Shown one piece after another: positions 16,422 through 25,576 of a stretch of DNA of 64,000 nucleotides. Under the pieces are notes generated by a model. It made no database searches and was not told the origin of the DNA. It saw only the letters and a program-made list of their open reading frames with translations. Both the position numbers and the translations under genes were made by a program. Position 1 is the first letter of the stretch. Each line of letters begins with the position of its first letter. The DNA is taken from assembly GCF_019668465.1 (NCBI RefSeq), contig NZ_AP024828.1, positions 3,472,001 through 3,536,000 on the forward strand, given 5' to 3'. Source of the stretch: Mycobacterium senriense (GTDB lineage: Bacteria; Actinomycetota; Actinomycetes; Mycobacteriales; Mycobacteriaceae).

Positions 16422-17425
16422 GCGGGGGCGCCCACCGGGGCGACGTCATAGAACTGTGTCGCCCACTTCCGCAGCGCCATATAGCCTTTCGCGTCAACTT
16501 TCGACAACGCGGGGTGTTCCACGTACTTCTGGTAGCGCCAGATCTGCAGATCGTCGAACACGGTGGACAGGAATTGTTTCTCGATGACGTCGCGCAATTT
16601 GCCTTCCGGAACGTCCGCGGTATCGCCGGGGACCCGCGGCCACCAGATCGAGTAGAACAGGTCCGAGCACTCGTCGTCGACCGGTGTGCAGGTGAAGATC
16701 AGCCGATGATTCTGCGCGCCCTCGAAGACGCTGATTGCTCCGCCGAGGCCGAACAGGTGGCTGTGGAACCGCAACGCGAGGTCCTCGGGGTTGTCGCTGC
16801 GCGCGTCCGGCCAGCCCGCGACGAACTGCCATTCCTGGTCGACGATCTTCCAGTCCAGCACCTTGGGCGTCACGGTAGCGTGATGCACGTACTCGAAATG
16901 CGCGCTGTCGGGGGCGTTCTCGGCGACGATCTGCGGATGCACCGGCTCGCGCTGCGCGCGCCGGGAAAACTCCGGATAGGCCCGGTAATACGCCGCCGGG
17001 TTCGTCTCGAACTGCGGGAACTTACCGAAGATGTCGGGCATCTCCCACTGCGGCTCCTTGCCGTGGGGGTGGTGCCAGATGAAGACGCAGTCGTACTGCT
17101 CCTGCACGGGATACACCTTGAGGCGCAACCCGCGGTTGGGCCGGTCCGGCTGGTAGGGGATGTATCGGTTGGTGCCGTCCGGACCCCAGCGCCAGCCGTG
17201 GAACGGGCACTCGACGCAGTCGCCGACCACTTTGCCGCCGTGCCCGATGTGCGCGCCCAGGTGTTTGCAATGTGCTTCCAAGACGCGCAGCTCACCGTGC
17301 TCATCCCGGTAGGCCACCAGATCCTCACCGAAATAGTGCAGCGGCCGAACCTCGCCGACGGGAAACTCCGGAGACCACCCGACCATGAACCAGCCGGTGA
17401 CTTTCCAGGTGAATGGGACTTTCAC
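16418..17425 (-). CDS. Rieske non-haem iron oxygenase, terminal component (KshA-like)
   Basis: This 335-residue protein is a Rieske-type oxygenase like KshA (3-ketosteroid 9-alpha-hydroxylase). The 2Fe-2S motif is C53-x-H55-x17-C73-x2-H76. The mononuclear iron site is N170, D173, H176 and H181 in ENAPDSAHFEYVH. It would hydroxylate a ring or side chain using O2. A KshB-type reductase is needed and none is in the window. GTG at 17425 has GAGAGG about 6 bases upstream. The motif-1 site lies 26 bases before it. A second Rieske protein is at 56589-57698. Confidence 0.92.
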   Translation of the reverse strand: MKVPFTWKVTGWFMVGWSPEFPVGEVRPLHYFGEDLVAYRDEHGELRVLEAHCKHLGAHIGHGGKVVGDCVECPFHGWRWGPDGTNRYIPYQPDRPNRGLRLKVYPVQEQYDCVFIWHHPHGKEPQWEMPDIFGKFPQFETNPAAYYRAYPEFSRRAQREPVHPQIVAENAPDSAHFEYVHHATVTPKVLDWKIVDQEWQFVAGWPDARSDNPEDLALRFHSHLFGLGGAISVFEGAQNHRLIFTCTPVDDECSDLFYSIWWPRVPGDTADVPEGKLRDVIEKQFLSTVFDDLQIWRYQKYVEHPALSKVDAKGYMALRKWATQFYDVAPVGAPA

Positions 17426-17450
17426 GAAAAGCCTCTCGATTCCGGATAGA

Positions 17451-17469
17451 TACTAAGCCCGTTACAGTA
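17451..17469. promoter_or_regulatory. Motif-1 site in the Rieske/monooxygenase divergent promoter
   Basis: TACTAAGCCCGTTACAGTA has one intact TACAGTA half and a degenerate left half, with the same 19-bp layout. It lies 26 bases before the Rieske GTG (minus) and 110 before the flavoprotein ATG (plus), so it could control both divergent operons. Confidence 0.55.
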
Positions 17470-17579
17470 TAGATTTCAGCAGACAGGTCCGTAAGCGGCA
17501 AGGGAGAGGCGGGATGGTTCGTGGCGGATCAAGAGCCTGTACCTCGCCCGAACCATCCTGAAAATCACCGGTGGTGAAG

Positions 17580-19202
17580 ATGGCTGAAGCTGATAACTCC
17601 TTCGATGTGCTCGTCATCGGTGCGGGATTCTCCGGGTTGTACATGCTGCATCGGCTACGGCAACTCGGGATCCGCACCCGAGTGCTGGAGATGGCCGGAA
17701 ACGTCGGTGGCACCTGGCTTTTCAACCGGTACCCGGGTGCGCGGTGCGATATCGAGAGCATCGAATACTCCTACAGCTTCTCCGAGGATATTCAGCAGGA
17801 GTGGGTTTGGACCGAGTCGATGCCGGCCCAACCCGAGATCGAGGCCTACCTGAATTTCGTGGCCGACCGGCTCGACCTCCGGCGCGACATCCAATTCGGC
17901 ACCAAGGTCGTCGCGATGACGTTCGACGAAGAAGCCGGCGTGTGGCTGGTGGGCACCGAAGCCGGCGATGCGTTCCGGGTGCCATTCGTCGTCGCCGCCT
18001 CCGGCATCCTGTCGGTGCCGCTCGAACCCGACATCTCCGGAATGGACACCTTCACCGGGACCTCACTGTTCACCAGCCGATGGCCCGAGGGCGGCGTCGA
18101 CCTCACCGGCAAGCGCGTCGGCGTCATCGGCACCGGCTCGACCGGCGTTCAGCTCATCCCGGTGGTTGCCCGAGAAGCGCTGCACCTCTCGGTGTTTCAG
18201 CGCTCGCCCGCATACACCCTGCCCTGGCGGGTGCACCGCTTCGAACCGGGCGAACTCGACGACATGAAGGCCCGCTACGGCGACATCCGGGCGGCTCAGC
18301 GGGCCCACCCGATCGGGGCAGCCCGCTTGAGCGCCTTCTCCGTCCTGCTCGAGATGCTCGGCAGCCCGCCGTTGAAGTCCGCGACCCGCGAGGAACAGCT
18401 GCGTGCCATCGAAGAGAACGGCGTGATGGGGGCATTGAACTGGGGCGACATCTTTTTCGACATCGAGGCCAACCGGATGGCCGCCACACTGTACGGCGAA
18501 GCTGTGGCCCGGATCGTCAAAGACCCGGACACCGCGGCGTCGTTGGTGCCGGTACATCCCTTTGCGTGCAAGCGACCGATCATCGACCAGGGTTACTACG
18601 AGACATTCAACCGGGACAACGTCACCCTAGTCGATCTGCGCAAGTCGCCGATCCGCGAGGTCACACCAATCGGCATCCGCACCGAGGACCGGGTGCACGA
18701 ACTCGACATCATCGTTTACGCCACGGGGTTCGACGCCATGACCGGTGCGCTGAGCCGGATCGACGTGCGCGGTCGTGACGGAATGTCGCTGGGCGAATTC
18801 TGGGCCACCGAAGGGCCGCTATCGTATCTGGGCCTCGCAATCGCCGGCTTCCCGAACCTGTTCACGGTGCAAGGACCGGGCAGCCCGAGCGCGGCCACGA
18901 ACTTCGTGGCCGCTCTCGAACAGCATGTTGAGTGGATCGGTGACTGCATTGCGTATCTGCGCGCCAACGACATTCGCACCATTGAGGCGTTGAGCACCGC
19001 TCAGCGGGAGTGGATCGATCACGCCACCGCGCTGGTTGCGCCGACGGTGTTGGTTCACCCGTCGTGCAACTCCTGGTACAACGGCGGAAACGTGCCCGGT
19101 AAGAAACGGATGTACATGGGTTATACCGGCGGAATACCGGAATACCGGCGCCGCTGCGACGAAGTCGCGGCCGGCGGATACACCGGTTTCAAACTGGCAT
19201 AG
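17580..19202 (+). CDS. Baeyer-Villiger-type flavin monooxygenase
   Basis: This 540-residue flavoprotein resembles phenylacetone/cyclic-ketone monooxygenases. The FAD site is GAGFSG (14-19), YPGARCDIES follows, and the NADPH site is GTGSTG. The family fingerprint FxGxxxHxxxWP reads FTGTSLFTSRWP (158-169), so the normally conserved His is F164. Expected role: insert oxygen next to a ketone to give an ester or lactone; the His change leaves this in doubt. ATG at 17580 is chosen; in-frame GTGs lie 9 and 6 bases earlier. The next gene is a hydrolase, a common partner that would open the ester. Confidence 0.88.
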   Translation: MAEADNSFDVLVIGAGFSGLYMLHRLRQLGIRTRVLEMAGNVGGTWLFNRYPGARCDIESIEYSYSFSEDIQQEWVWTESMPAQPEIEAYLNFVADRLDLRRDIQFGTKVVAMTFDEEAGVWLVGTEAGDAFRVPFVVAASGILSVPLEPDISGMDTFTGTSLFTSRWPEGGVDLTGKRVGVIGTGSTGVQLIPVVAREALHLSVFQRSPAYTLPWRVHRFEPGELDDMKARYGDIRAAQRAHPIGAARLSAFSVLLEMLGSPPLKSATREEQLRAIEENGVMGALNWGDIFFDIEANRMAATLYGEAVARIVKDPDTAASLVPVHPFACKRPIIDQGYYETFNRDNVTLVDLRKSPIREVTPIGIRTEDRVHELDIIVYATGFDAMTGALSRIDVRGRDGMSLGEFWATEGPLSYLGLAIAGFPNLFTVQGPGSPSAATNFVAALEQHVEWIGDCIAYLRANDIRTIEALSTAQREWIDHATALVAPTVLVHPSCNSWYNGGNVPGKKRMYMGYTGGIPEYRRRCDEVAAGGYTGFKLA

Positions 19203-19220
19203 CTGGCGAAGGTGAGCGAC

Positions 19221-20360
19221 ATGGCGACGGCGATGAGTGGGCTGGGCCTGGCCAGAGATGTGGTCCGTGAATTAGGAATGCTGGCACCGCGGACGGTGGC
19301 CGGCCTGCAGGAGTCGACCGGATGGGCCCCGCTATCGCCACGCGGTGCGCGTCAGTTCGGCGAGGCCATGCTCGACGAACTGGTGCTGAGCGCCTTTTCG
19401 CTGCTGGGCGGAAGCCCAGTCCCGATGCGGCCACTGGACGCATGCACCGCGGCCGCCGAGGAACTCTCCTCGCTGGGCATCGACCGGGCGCACGCGGACC
19501 CGAAACCGTTGCGGGCGACCTCGATACGGAAGCGCAGCATCCCGGGTCTGGCGTATGAACGGATGGCCTTCGAGCACGACCCGGCGTTGCCGGCCACGGT
19601 GGAGGCCGACGGCCTGGGCGGTCCGGCACGGGCGGTGGTGCATCTGTGCCGGCACCGTGACGAGCCGAGGCCCTGGCTGGTCTGGGTGCACGGTGCCGGG
19701 CAGGGCGGCACTGAAGACCTGTTGTTGTCCCGGATCGGACACATCCATCACAAGTTGGGTTTCAATGTCGCGCTGCCGGTGCAACCCGGCCACGGGTGCC
19801 GGCGGCGCCAATGGCCGGTCTATCCCGACATGGATCCGCTGGGCAATGTGGCCGGCATGATGCGCGTGATCTCCGAGGTGCGCGCGGTCGTGCGCTGGGT
19901 GCAGCCGCACGCCACCGCCGTTGTGGTGGCCGGGATTTCGATGGGCAGTCCGGTGGCCGCGCTGGTTTCCCACCTGGAGAAGCAGATCGACGCGGTCGCC
20001 CTCTACACGCCGATCCTCGGGCTCAACGCGATGATCGCGCGCCACCTGCAGCGGTGGGGCTCATCGCGCGAGGGATTCCGCGAGTTACTGGAATCGCCCG
20101 TGGTGACCCAGCTGACCTCGGTGATCGATCCGCTGGCCGTCACCCCGTCCCCGCCGCCGGATCACCGGCTGATCGTCGGGGCGTGGCACGACCGGATGGC
20201 GATGCGCGAGCCCGCCGACGCGTTGCAGGAACGCTGGGGCGGCCAACTGTACTGGTACGACGGCAGCCACGTCGGACACATCTTCTCGCGGCGCGTGCAG
20301 CGGATCACCGACCGATTCCTGCGCGACGTCGCCGCGCGAAAAGCCGCGGTGCCCGACTGA
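19221..20360 (+). CDS. Alpha/beta hydrolase
   Basis: This 379-residue protein has an alpha/beta hydrolase fold in its C-terminal 250 residues. The oxyanion region is VWVHGAGQGG, the nucleophile elbow is GISMGS (Ser as nucleophile), and HVGHIF near the end provides the likely His. The first 110 residues form a helical N-terminal part. In context it probably hydrolyses the ester or lactone made by the preceding Baeyer-Villiger-type enzyme. ATG at 19221 is chosen because GAAGG lies about 8 bases upstream; GTG at 19212 is an alternative. The stop overlaps the next start by one base (TGATG). Confidence 0.87.
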   Translation: MATAMSGLGLARDVVRELGMLAPRTVAGLQESTGWAPLSPRGARQFGEAMLDELVLSAFSLLGGSPVPMRPLDACTAAAEELSSLGIDRAHADPKPLRATSIRKRSIPGLAYERMAFEHDPALPATVEADGLGGPARAVVHLCRHRDEPRPWLVWVHGAGQGGTEDLLLSRIGHIHHKLGFNVALPVQPGHGCRRRQWPVYPDMDPLGNVAGMMRVISEVRAVVRWVQPHATAVVVAGISMGSPVAALVSHLEKQIDAVALYTPILGLNAMIARHLQRWGSSREGFRELLESPVVTQLTSVIDPLAVTPSPPPDHRLIVGAWHDRMAMREPADALQERWGGQLYWYDGSHVGHIFSRRVQRITDRFLRDVAARKAAVPD

Positions 20361-20740
20361 TGGCACCCACCTGGACCGCGCGAACGGTGGTCGAGCTCTA
20401 CAACCTCGTCGTGTGGAACGAACGCAACATCGACCTGGCCGATGAACTTTTGGCCGACAACGTGATTCGGCACGAGGTCGGTGGGGTGCGCACGCTGACT
20501 CACGCCGAAGCGGTGCAGCGAGTGGTGGACATGTGGGAGCTGGTCAGCTCGTTGCACTTCGACCTCAACATCGTCATCGAGGGCGACGATGGCGAGCACG
20601 TGGCGATCGTCTACGACTCGACGATCACCACCGAGGACGGCACCGAGACCAACATCGCGAGCATCGAGGTGTTCCGCGTCGTCGGCGGCAAGATAACCGA
20701 GGTTTGGAACTGTGGCTACCAGCAAGGGGTTTGGAATTGA
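20360..20740 (+). CDS. SnoaL-like (NTF2-fold) protein
   Basis: This 126-residue protein has the cone-shaped NTF2-like fold pattern: an N-terminal helix (VVELYNLVVWNERNIDLADE), LLADNVIRHEVGG, and a C-terminal strand with GKITEVWNCGYQQG. Members act as cyclases, isomerases or dehydratases on polyketide- or steroid-like rings, or only bind ligands. The ATG at 20360 shares a base with the hydrolase stop. It is translationally linked to genes on both sides. Function is inferred from fold and context only. Confidence 0.82.
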   Translation: MAPTWTARTVVELYNLVVWNERNIDLADELLADNVIRHEVGGVRTLTHAEAVQRVVDMWELVSSLHFDLNIVIEGDDGEHVAIVYDSTITTEDGTETNIASIEVFRVVGGKITEVWNCGYQQGVWN

Positions 20741-21786
20741 GTGACCGAGCGCTCGATGAACTGGGTTTCTACCTGCTGGCCGGGGCCGGCGGTGCGGGCC
20801 CGGCAACATTGATGGATGAGGCCCGGCGCGGCGAGGAACTGGGCTTCGGCACCGGCTTCATCTCCGAGCGGTGGAATGTCAAAGAGGCGTCGTCTCTGGT
20901 CGGGGCGGCATGCGCGGTGACCAACCGGATGCAAATCGCCACCGCCGCAACCAATCACAACACCCGTCATCCCCTGATCACCGGGTCGTGGGCGACCACG
21001 ATGCATCGCCTGTCGGGCGGCCGGTTCACGTTGGGCATCGGCCGCGGCATCGCCGCGATCTACGGGGCCTTCGGCATCCCGGCGGTGACGACGGCGCAGA
21101 TGGAGGACTGGGCCCAGGTGATGCGCCGGCTGTGGCACGGCGAGCTGATTTTCAACCACGACGGCCCGATGGGCAAGTACCCTATCCTTTTCCTCGACCC
21201 CGACTTCAACGAGGACATTCGGCTGGCGCTGGTGGCCTTCGGGCCGAACACGCTCGCGCTCGGGGGGCGCGTGTTCGACGATGTCATCCTGCACACCTAT
21301 TTCACGCCCGAGACGTTGCAGCGCAGCGTCAACACCGTGAAGTCGGCGGCGGAGAAGGCCGGCCGCGACCCGGACAGCGTGCGGGTGTGGTCGTGCTTCG
21401 CCACCGTCGGCGACCACCTACCCGAAGAACTGCGGCTGAAGAAGACCGTGGCGCGTCTGGCCACCTACTTGCAAGGCTACGGCGACCTGCTGGTCAACAC
21501 CAATAACTGGGATCCCGCTGTGCTGCAACGGTTCCGCGAGGATGCGGTGGTCACCTCGATCGCGGGCGGGATTGATCACAAGGGCACGGCCGAGCAGATC
21601 GAGCACATCGCGACGCTGATTCCCGACGAATGGCTGGAGCCCTCGGCCACCGGGTCGGCGCAGCAGTGCGTGGATCGCGTCCGCAAGGAATTCGACTACG
21701 GGGCCGACGCGGTCATCATGCACGGCGCCACACCCGACGAGCTCGAGCCGATCGTCGCGGCCTACCGCGCCGCGGATCAGGTTTAG
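20737..21786 (+). CDS. LLM-class F420-dependent oxidoreductase
   Basis: This 349-residue protein belongs to the luciferase-like monooxygenase class, which in mycobacteria usually uses coenzyme F420. Marks include the N-terminal barrel with ARRGEELGFGTGFISERW, LSGGRFTLGIGRG at about 88-100, and the C-terminal region with QQCVDRVRKEFDYGADAVIMHG. It starts at TTG 20737, chosen because AAGGGG lies 8 bases upstream and TTGA overlaps the preceding stop. It ends the flavin monooxygenase operon and probably reduces or oxidises a carbonyl intermediate. A shorter relative is at 50075-50935. Confidence 0.88.
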   Translation: MSDRALDELGFYLLAGAGGAGPATLMDEARRGEELGFGTGFISERWNVKEASSLVGAACAVTNRMQIATAATNHNTRHPLITGSWATTMHRLSGGRFTLGIGRGIAAIYGAFGIPAVTTAQMEDWAQVMRRLWHGELIFNHDGPMGKYPILFLDPDFNEDIRLALVAFGPNTLALGGRVFDDVILHTYFTPETLQRSVNTVKSAAEKAGRDPDSVRVWSCFATVGDHLPEELRLKKTVARLATYLQGYGDLLVNTNNWDPAVLQRFREDAVVTSIAGGIDHKGTAEQIEHIATLIPDEWLEPSATGSAQQCVDRVRKEFDYGADAVIMHGATPDELEPIVAAYRAADQV

Positions 21787-21802
21787 CCGGTCGGCGCGCC
21801 AC

Positions 21803-23299
21803 TCACGGCATGATGACGGTCCGGGTGACCGGTTCGGCGGCGGCCTGTCTGCTGGACAGGCCGCGCTTCAAGGACGCGAGCAGGGCGTCACGCGTTTCAC
21901 GGGGATCGATGAGTTCGTCGAACCCCATGTGTTCGGCAGAACGATAGGACGCCTGCAACTCGGCCTCACGCAACTTCGCGGTGACGTCCTCGCCGGCATG
22001 CGTCGCCCGGCCCAACGCGGCGGCGCTCATGGCACCCATCGTCGCGCCGGGGTAGGCGAAGGTCGCGGACTGGCTGTCGAAACCCAGCAGGGACATGACC
22101 ATGGAGCCGAACCCGTATGCCTTGCGCAGCGTCACGTGCAGCTTCACCGTGGTGGCCGTGGTTTGAGCGGCGAACATTCTTGCGCCGGCGCGCAGCACAC
22201 CGCTGCGCTCGGAGCGGCTGCCGGGCAGCATGCCGGGATTGTCGGCGAGGAAGATCAGGGGCAGGTGGAACGAGTCGGCCACCATGATGAAGTGCGCCGC
22301 CTTATCGGCGGCCGCGGCGTCGATGGAGCCGGCGAGCACCAGAGGCTGGTTGGCCACCACCGCGACCGGGTGACCACCGAGATGGGCCAGCGCGCAAATG
22401 ATCGCCTTGCCGTACTGCGGCTGCACCTCGAACCAGTCGGGCCGGTCGAAGACCACGTCGAGCACGGCGCGCATGTCGTAAACGCGGCGGTTGTCGCGGG
22501 ACACGATGTCGAGCAGCTCCGGCGTCGCACGTGGCTCGGCGTCCTCGTCCTGCGGCAACGATGCGGGGTACGACCATGCGCTTGATGGAAAGTAGGACAG
22601 GTAGCGCCTGACGTCGTCGAGGACGGCCGCGTCGTCTTCGGCGACATTGTGGATCACCCCGCTGGGCAACGCGACATCCGGCCCACCGAGGTCCTCCTTC
22701 GAAATGTCTTCTCCGGTGGACTCTTTGACGACGGGTGGCCCGGCGGTGAAGATCGCGCCCTGCCTGCTCATGATCCGGAAGTCGCAGACCGGGGCCACCA
22801 GAGCGCCGTGTCCGGCCGACGGCCCGAATACGGCACCGACGGTCGGGACGCGGCCCGAGCACTGCGCCTGGACCAGTAGATCGGTGGGGGTGCGGCCGTA
22901 GTGCCCGCCGCCGGGACGAAAGCCGGCGCCTTCGAGCAGCATCACCAGCGGGATCTTGTCGCGCAGCGCCAGTTCGGCGATTCGGTATCGCTTGGAGTTG
23001 CCGCCGGGCCCGATGCTGCCCGCCATGGTGGTGAAGTCCTCGGCGCCCAGCATCACCGGCGCACCGTTGATCGAGCCGGAGCCGACGATCAGGCCGTCGG
23101 CAGCGATCTCGCCACCGACCAGGGTGCCGAGCTCTCGGAATGTGCCCGGATCAACGAGGTACTCGATTCGCGCGCGGGCATCGATCTTGCCCTTGTTGCG
23201 GTGCTTGTCGAGCCGCTCCGGGCCGCCCATGTCCCGCGCGTGCTGACGGCGCCGCTCGAGATCCTCGAGCGTTTCGCCCCAATCCTGGGCTTTCGGCAT
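21803..23299 (-). CDS. Acyl-CoA carboxylase carboxyltransferase (beta) subunit
   Basis: This 498-residue protein has both halves of a carboxyltransferase fold: VMLLEGAGFRPGG and GPSAGHGALVAPVCDF in the N-half, and FLADNPGMLPGSRSER, then AYGFGSMVMSLLGFDSQSATFAYPGATMGAM in the C-half. It would transfer CO2 from carboxybiotin to an acyl-CoA. No biotin-carboxylase alpha subunit is nearby, so it would have to borrow one. Carboxylation of methyl-branched enoyl-CoAs is a known step of isoprenoid degradation, which fits the divergent CYP108-like P450. The ATG at 23299 has only a weak ribosome site. Confidence 0.9.
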   Translation of the reverse strand: MPKAQDWGETLEDLERRRQHARDMGGPERLDKHRNKGKIDARARIEYLVDPGTFRELGTLVGGEIAADGLIVGSGSINGAPVMLGAEDFTTMAGSIGPGGNSKRYRIAELALRDKIPLVMLLEGAGFRPGGGHYGRTPTDLLVQAQCSGRVPTVGAVFGPSAGHGALVAPVCDFRIMSRQGAIFTAGPPVVKESTGEDISKEDLGGPDVALPSGVIHNVAEDDAAVLDDVRRYLSYFPSSAWSYPASLPQDEDAEPRATPELLDIVSRDNRRVYDMRAVLDVVFDRPDWFEVQPQYGKAIICALAHLGGHPVAVVANQPLVLAGSIDAAAADKAAHFIMVADSFHLPLIFLADNPGMLPGSRSERSGVLRAGARMFAAQTTATTVKLHVTLRKAYGFGSMVMSLLGFDSQSATFAYPGATMGAMSAAALGRATHAGEDVTAKLREAELQASYRSAEHMGFDELIDPRETRDALLASLKRGLSSRQAAAEPVTRTVIMP

Positions 23300-23353
23300 G
23301 CCTATGTCCTACCTCATGGAGATTCGTCGCGCGACCATATCTGTGGGGTCACA

Positions 23354-23372
23354 TACTGGATTGCTTACTGTA
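23354..23372. promoter_or_regulatory. Motif-1 site in the carboxyltransferase/P450 divergent promoter
   Basis: TACTGGATTGCTTACTGTA carries an intact right half (TACTGTA) and a one-mismatch left half. It is 54 bases from the minus-strand start at 23299 and 70 bases from the plus-strand start at 23443, so it can control both. Confidence 0.6.
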
Positions 23373-23442
23373 AAGTTACCCGCATGTCTGACGCCGCCGG
23401 TCCTGAGGTCGACGGGGCGTCCCAAATCGAGGAGTCTCAGCA

Positions 23443-24678
23443 GTGAGCGCAACCACGATGGACGGGGCCGCGAAGCTATTGGCGGACCCGTTGGCGTACA
23501 CCGACGAACAGCGGTTGCACGCGGCGCTGACGCACCTGCGCGCCAACGCCCCGGTGTCCTGGGTGGACGTTCCGAACTACCGGCCGTTCTGGGCGATCAC
23601 CAAGCACGCAGACATCATGGACATCGAGCGCGAGAACATGTTGTTCACCAACTGGCCCCGCCCGGTGCTGACCACCACCGAGGGCGACGAGATGCAGGCC
23701 GCCGCCGGTGTGCGCACGCTGATCCATCTGGATGATCCACAGCACCGGGTGGTGCGGGCGATCGGCTCGGACTGGTTTCGCCCAAAGGCGATGCGCGCGT
23801 TGAAGATGCGCGTCGACGAGCTGGCCAAGGTCTATGTAGACAAGATGTTGGCGGTCGGGCCCGAATGCGACTTCGTCCAGCAGGTCGCGGTGAACTACCC
23901 ACTGTTCGTGATCATGTCGCTGCTGGGCATCCCGGAAGCCGACTTTCCTCGCATGCTCAAACTCACCCAGGAGCTGTTCGGAAGCGAAGACAGCGAATTC
24001 AGGCGGGGGGATTCGAACGAGGATCAGCTGCCCGCGCTGCTCGACATGTTCCAGTACTTCAACGGCGTGACCGCCGCGCGCCGTGAGCACCCGACCGAGG
24101 ACCTGGCCTCGGCGATCGCCAACGCCACCGTCGACGGCGAACCGCTGTCCGACATCGACACGGTTTCGTACTACCTGATCGTGGCCACCGCCGGTCACGA
24201 CACCACCAGCGCGACCATCTCCGGGGGGCTGCAAGCGCTCATCGAGAATCCGGATCAGCTCGAGCGCCTGCGCGGCGACCTCGACCTGATGCCGCTGGCG
24301 ACCGAGGAGATGATCCGCTGGGTCACCCCGGTCAAGGCGTTCATGCGGACCGCCGCCGAGGACACCACGGTGCGCGGGGTGCCGATCGCCGCCGGGGATT
24401 CGGTCCTGCTGTCCTATGTTTCGGCCAACCGCGACGAGGAGGTCTTCGGCGATCCGTTCCGCTTCGACGTCGGACGTGACCCCAACAAGCACCTGGCCTT
24501 CGGCTATGGCGTGCACTTCTGCATGGGTGCGGCGCTGGCCCGCATGGAAGTCGGCAGTTTCTTTTCCGAGCTATTGCCGAGGCTCAAATCGATTGAGCTG
24601 ACCGGTGATCCGGGGTTGACTGCCACCACTTTCGTCGGCGGCCTCAAGCACCTGCCGGTGCACTACTCGCTGACCTGA
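23443..24678 (+). CDS. Cytochrome P450, CYP108 (P450terp)-like
   Basis: This 411-residue P450 has AGHDTT in the I helix, EEMIRW as ExxR, and the haem loop FGYGVHFCMG. From memory, the pieces SYVSANRDEEVFGDP and TTFVGGLKHLPV resemble P450terp (CYP108), an alpha-terpineol hydroxylase, so a terpenoid-like substrate is plausible; the exact family needs alignment. GTG at 23443 has GAGGAG about 8 bases upstream. It diverges from the carboxyltransferase gene across a motif-1 site, and the SDR at 24736 follows. Confidence 0.92.
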   Translation: MSATTMDGAAKLLADPLAYTDEQRLHAALTHLRANAPVSWVDVPNYRPFWAITKHADIMDIERENMLFTNWPRPVLTTTEGDEMQAAAGVRTLIHLDDPQHRVVRAIGSDWFRPKAMRALKMRVDELAKVYVDKMLAVGPECDFVQQVAVNYPLFVIMSLLGIPEADFPRMLKLTQELFGSEDSEFRRGDSNEDQLPALLDMFQYFNGVTAARREHPTEDLASAIANATVDGEPLSDIDTVSYYLIVATAGHDTTSATISGGLQALIENPDQLERLRGDLDLMPLATEEMIRWVTPVKAFMRTAAEDTTVRGVPIAAGDSVLLSYVSANRDEEVFGDPFRFDVGRDPNKHLAFGYGVHFCMGAALARMEVGSFFSELLPRLKSIELTGDPGLTATTFVGGLKHLPVHYSLT

Positions 24679-24735
24679 GTGCGGCGGCGCCCTTCGAGCG
24701 GGGTCCTCGCTACACTCCCCGTGGAGGTCGAGGCA

Positions 24736-25557
24736 ATGGCGGGTAGGACGGTGGTCATCACCGGTGCCAGCGACGGCATCGGCGCGGCAGCGGCCCGCCG
24801 GATCAGCCGCGGCGGCGACAACGTGGTGCTGGTGGGACGCTCGGAGCGCAAGACCGCGGCCGTGGCCGCGGAGCTCGATGCCGACTATTTTGTCGCCGAC
24901 TTCGCCGACCTGTCCCAGGTGCGGGCCCTGGCGGACAAGATCCGGTCCGAGTATCCGCGCATCGACGTGCTGGGCAACAATGCCGGGGGAGTGTTCTCCA
25001 AACCGCGGCGGACGGCCGACGGCCACGAGATCACCCTTCAGGTCAACTACCTGGCGCCGTTTCTGCTCACCACGCTGTTGCTGGACGTGCTGGTCGGTTC
25101 GCGGGCCACGATTGTCAATACATCCAGTTCGTCGCAGCGGCTGCTGCGCAAAGTCACGCTCGCCGACTTCGACGCAACCGACCGGCGCCGGCCCAGCACC
25201 GCCTATGCATTGGCGAAGCTGGCAAACATCTTGTTCACCAAGGAATTACACCGGCGTTTTTCCGCCGAGGGCCTTGCGGCCGCGGTGGTCCACCCAGGCT
25301 TCGTCAACACCAACATCGGTCACTCGTCCGGTTCGCGGTTCCTGACCACCGTGCAACGCACACCCGTCAGCCGAATGATCAAGACCGCCGATCACGGCGC
25401 CGATCAGCTGGTCTGGCTGGCGACCAGCGTGCCCGGTGTCGACTGGGCCGCCGGCGAGTACTACGCGAAAGGCAAGGCCGCCAAAGCCAACCGGGCGGCC
25501 AGCGATCCCATCCTCGCGCGTGAATTGTGGGATCACACGATGGCCAAGCTCGTCTAG
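24736..25557 (+). CDS. SDR family NAD(P)-dependent oxidoreductase
   Basis: This 273-residue protein is an extended-type SDR of the retinol dehydrogenase-like group. It has TGASDGIG (9-16), NNAGG, the Ser in IVNTSSSSQ and YALAK as the Tyr/Lys pair. It probably oxidises the alcohol made by the preceding P450 to a ketone or aldehyde. ATG at 24736 is chosen for the GGAGG upstream and because the dinucleotide loop then starts at residue 9; in-frame GTG codons at 24679 and 24721 are less likely. The 3' end abuts a truncated gene remnant on the other strand. Confidence 0.9.
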   Translation: MAGRTVVITGASDGIGAAAARRISRGGDNVVLVGRSERKTAAVAAELDADYFVADFADLSQVRALADKIRSEYPRIDVLGNNAGGVFSKPRRTADGHEITLQVNYLAPFLLTTLLLDVLVGSRATIVNTSSSSQRLLRKVTLADFDATDRRRPSTAYALAKLANILFTKELHRRFSAEGLAAAVVHPGFVNTNIGHSSGSRFLTTVQRTPVSRMIKTADHGADQLVWLATSVPGVDWAAGEYYAKGKAAKANRAASDPILARELWDHTMAKLV

Positions 25558-25576
25558 ACAAACCCGGGCGCGAATT

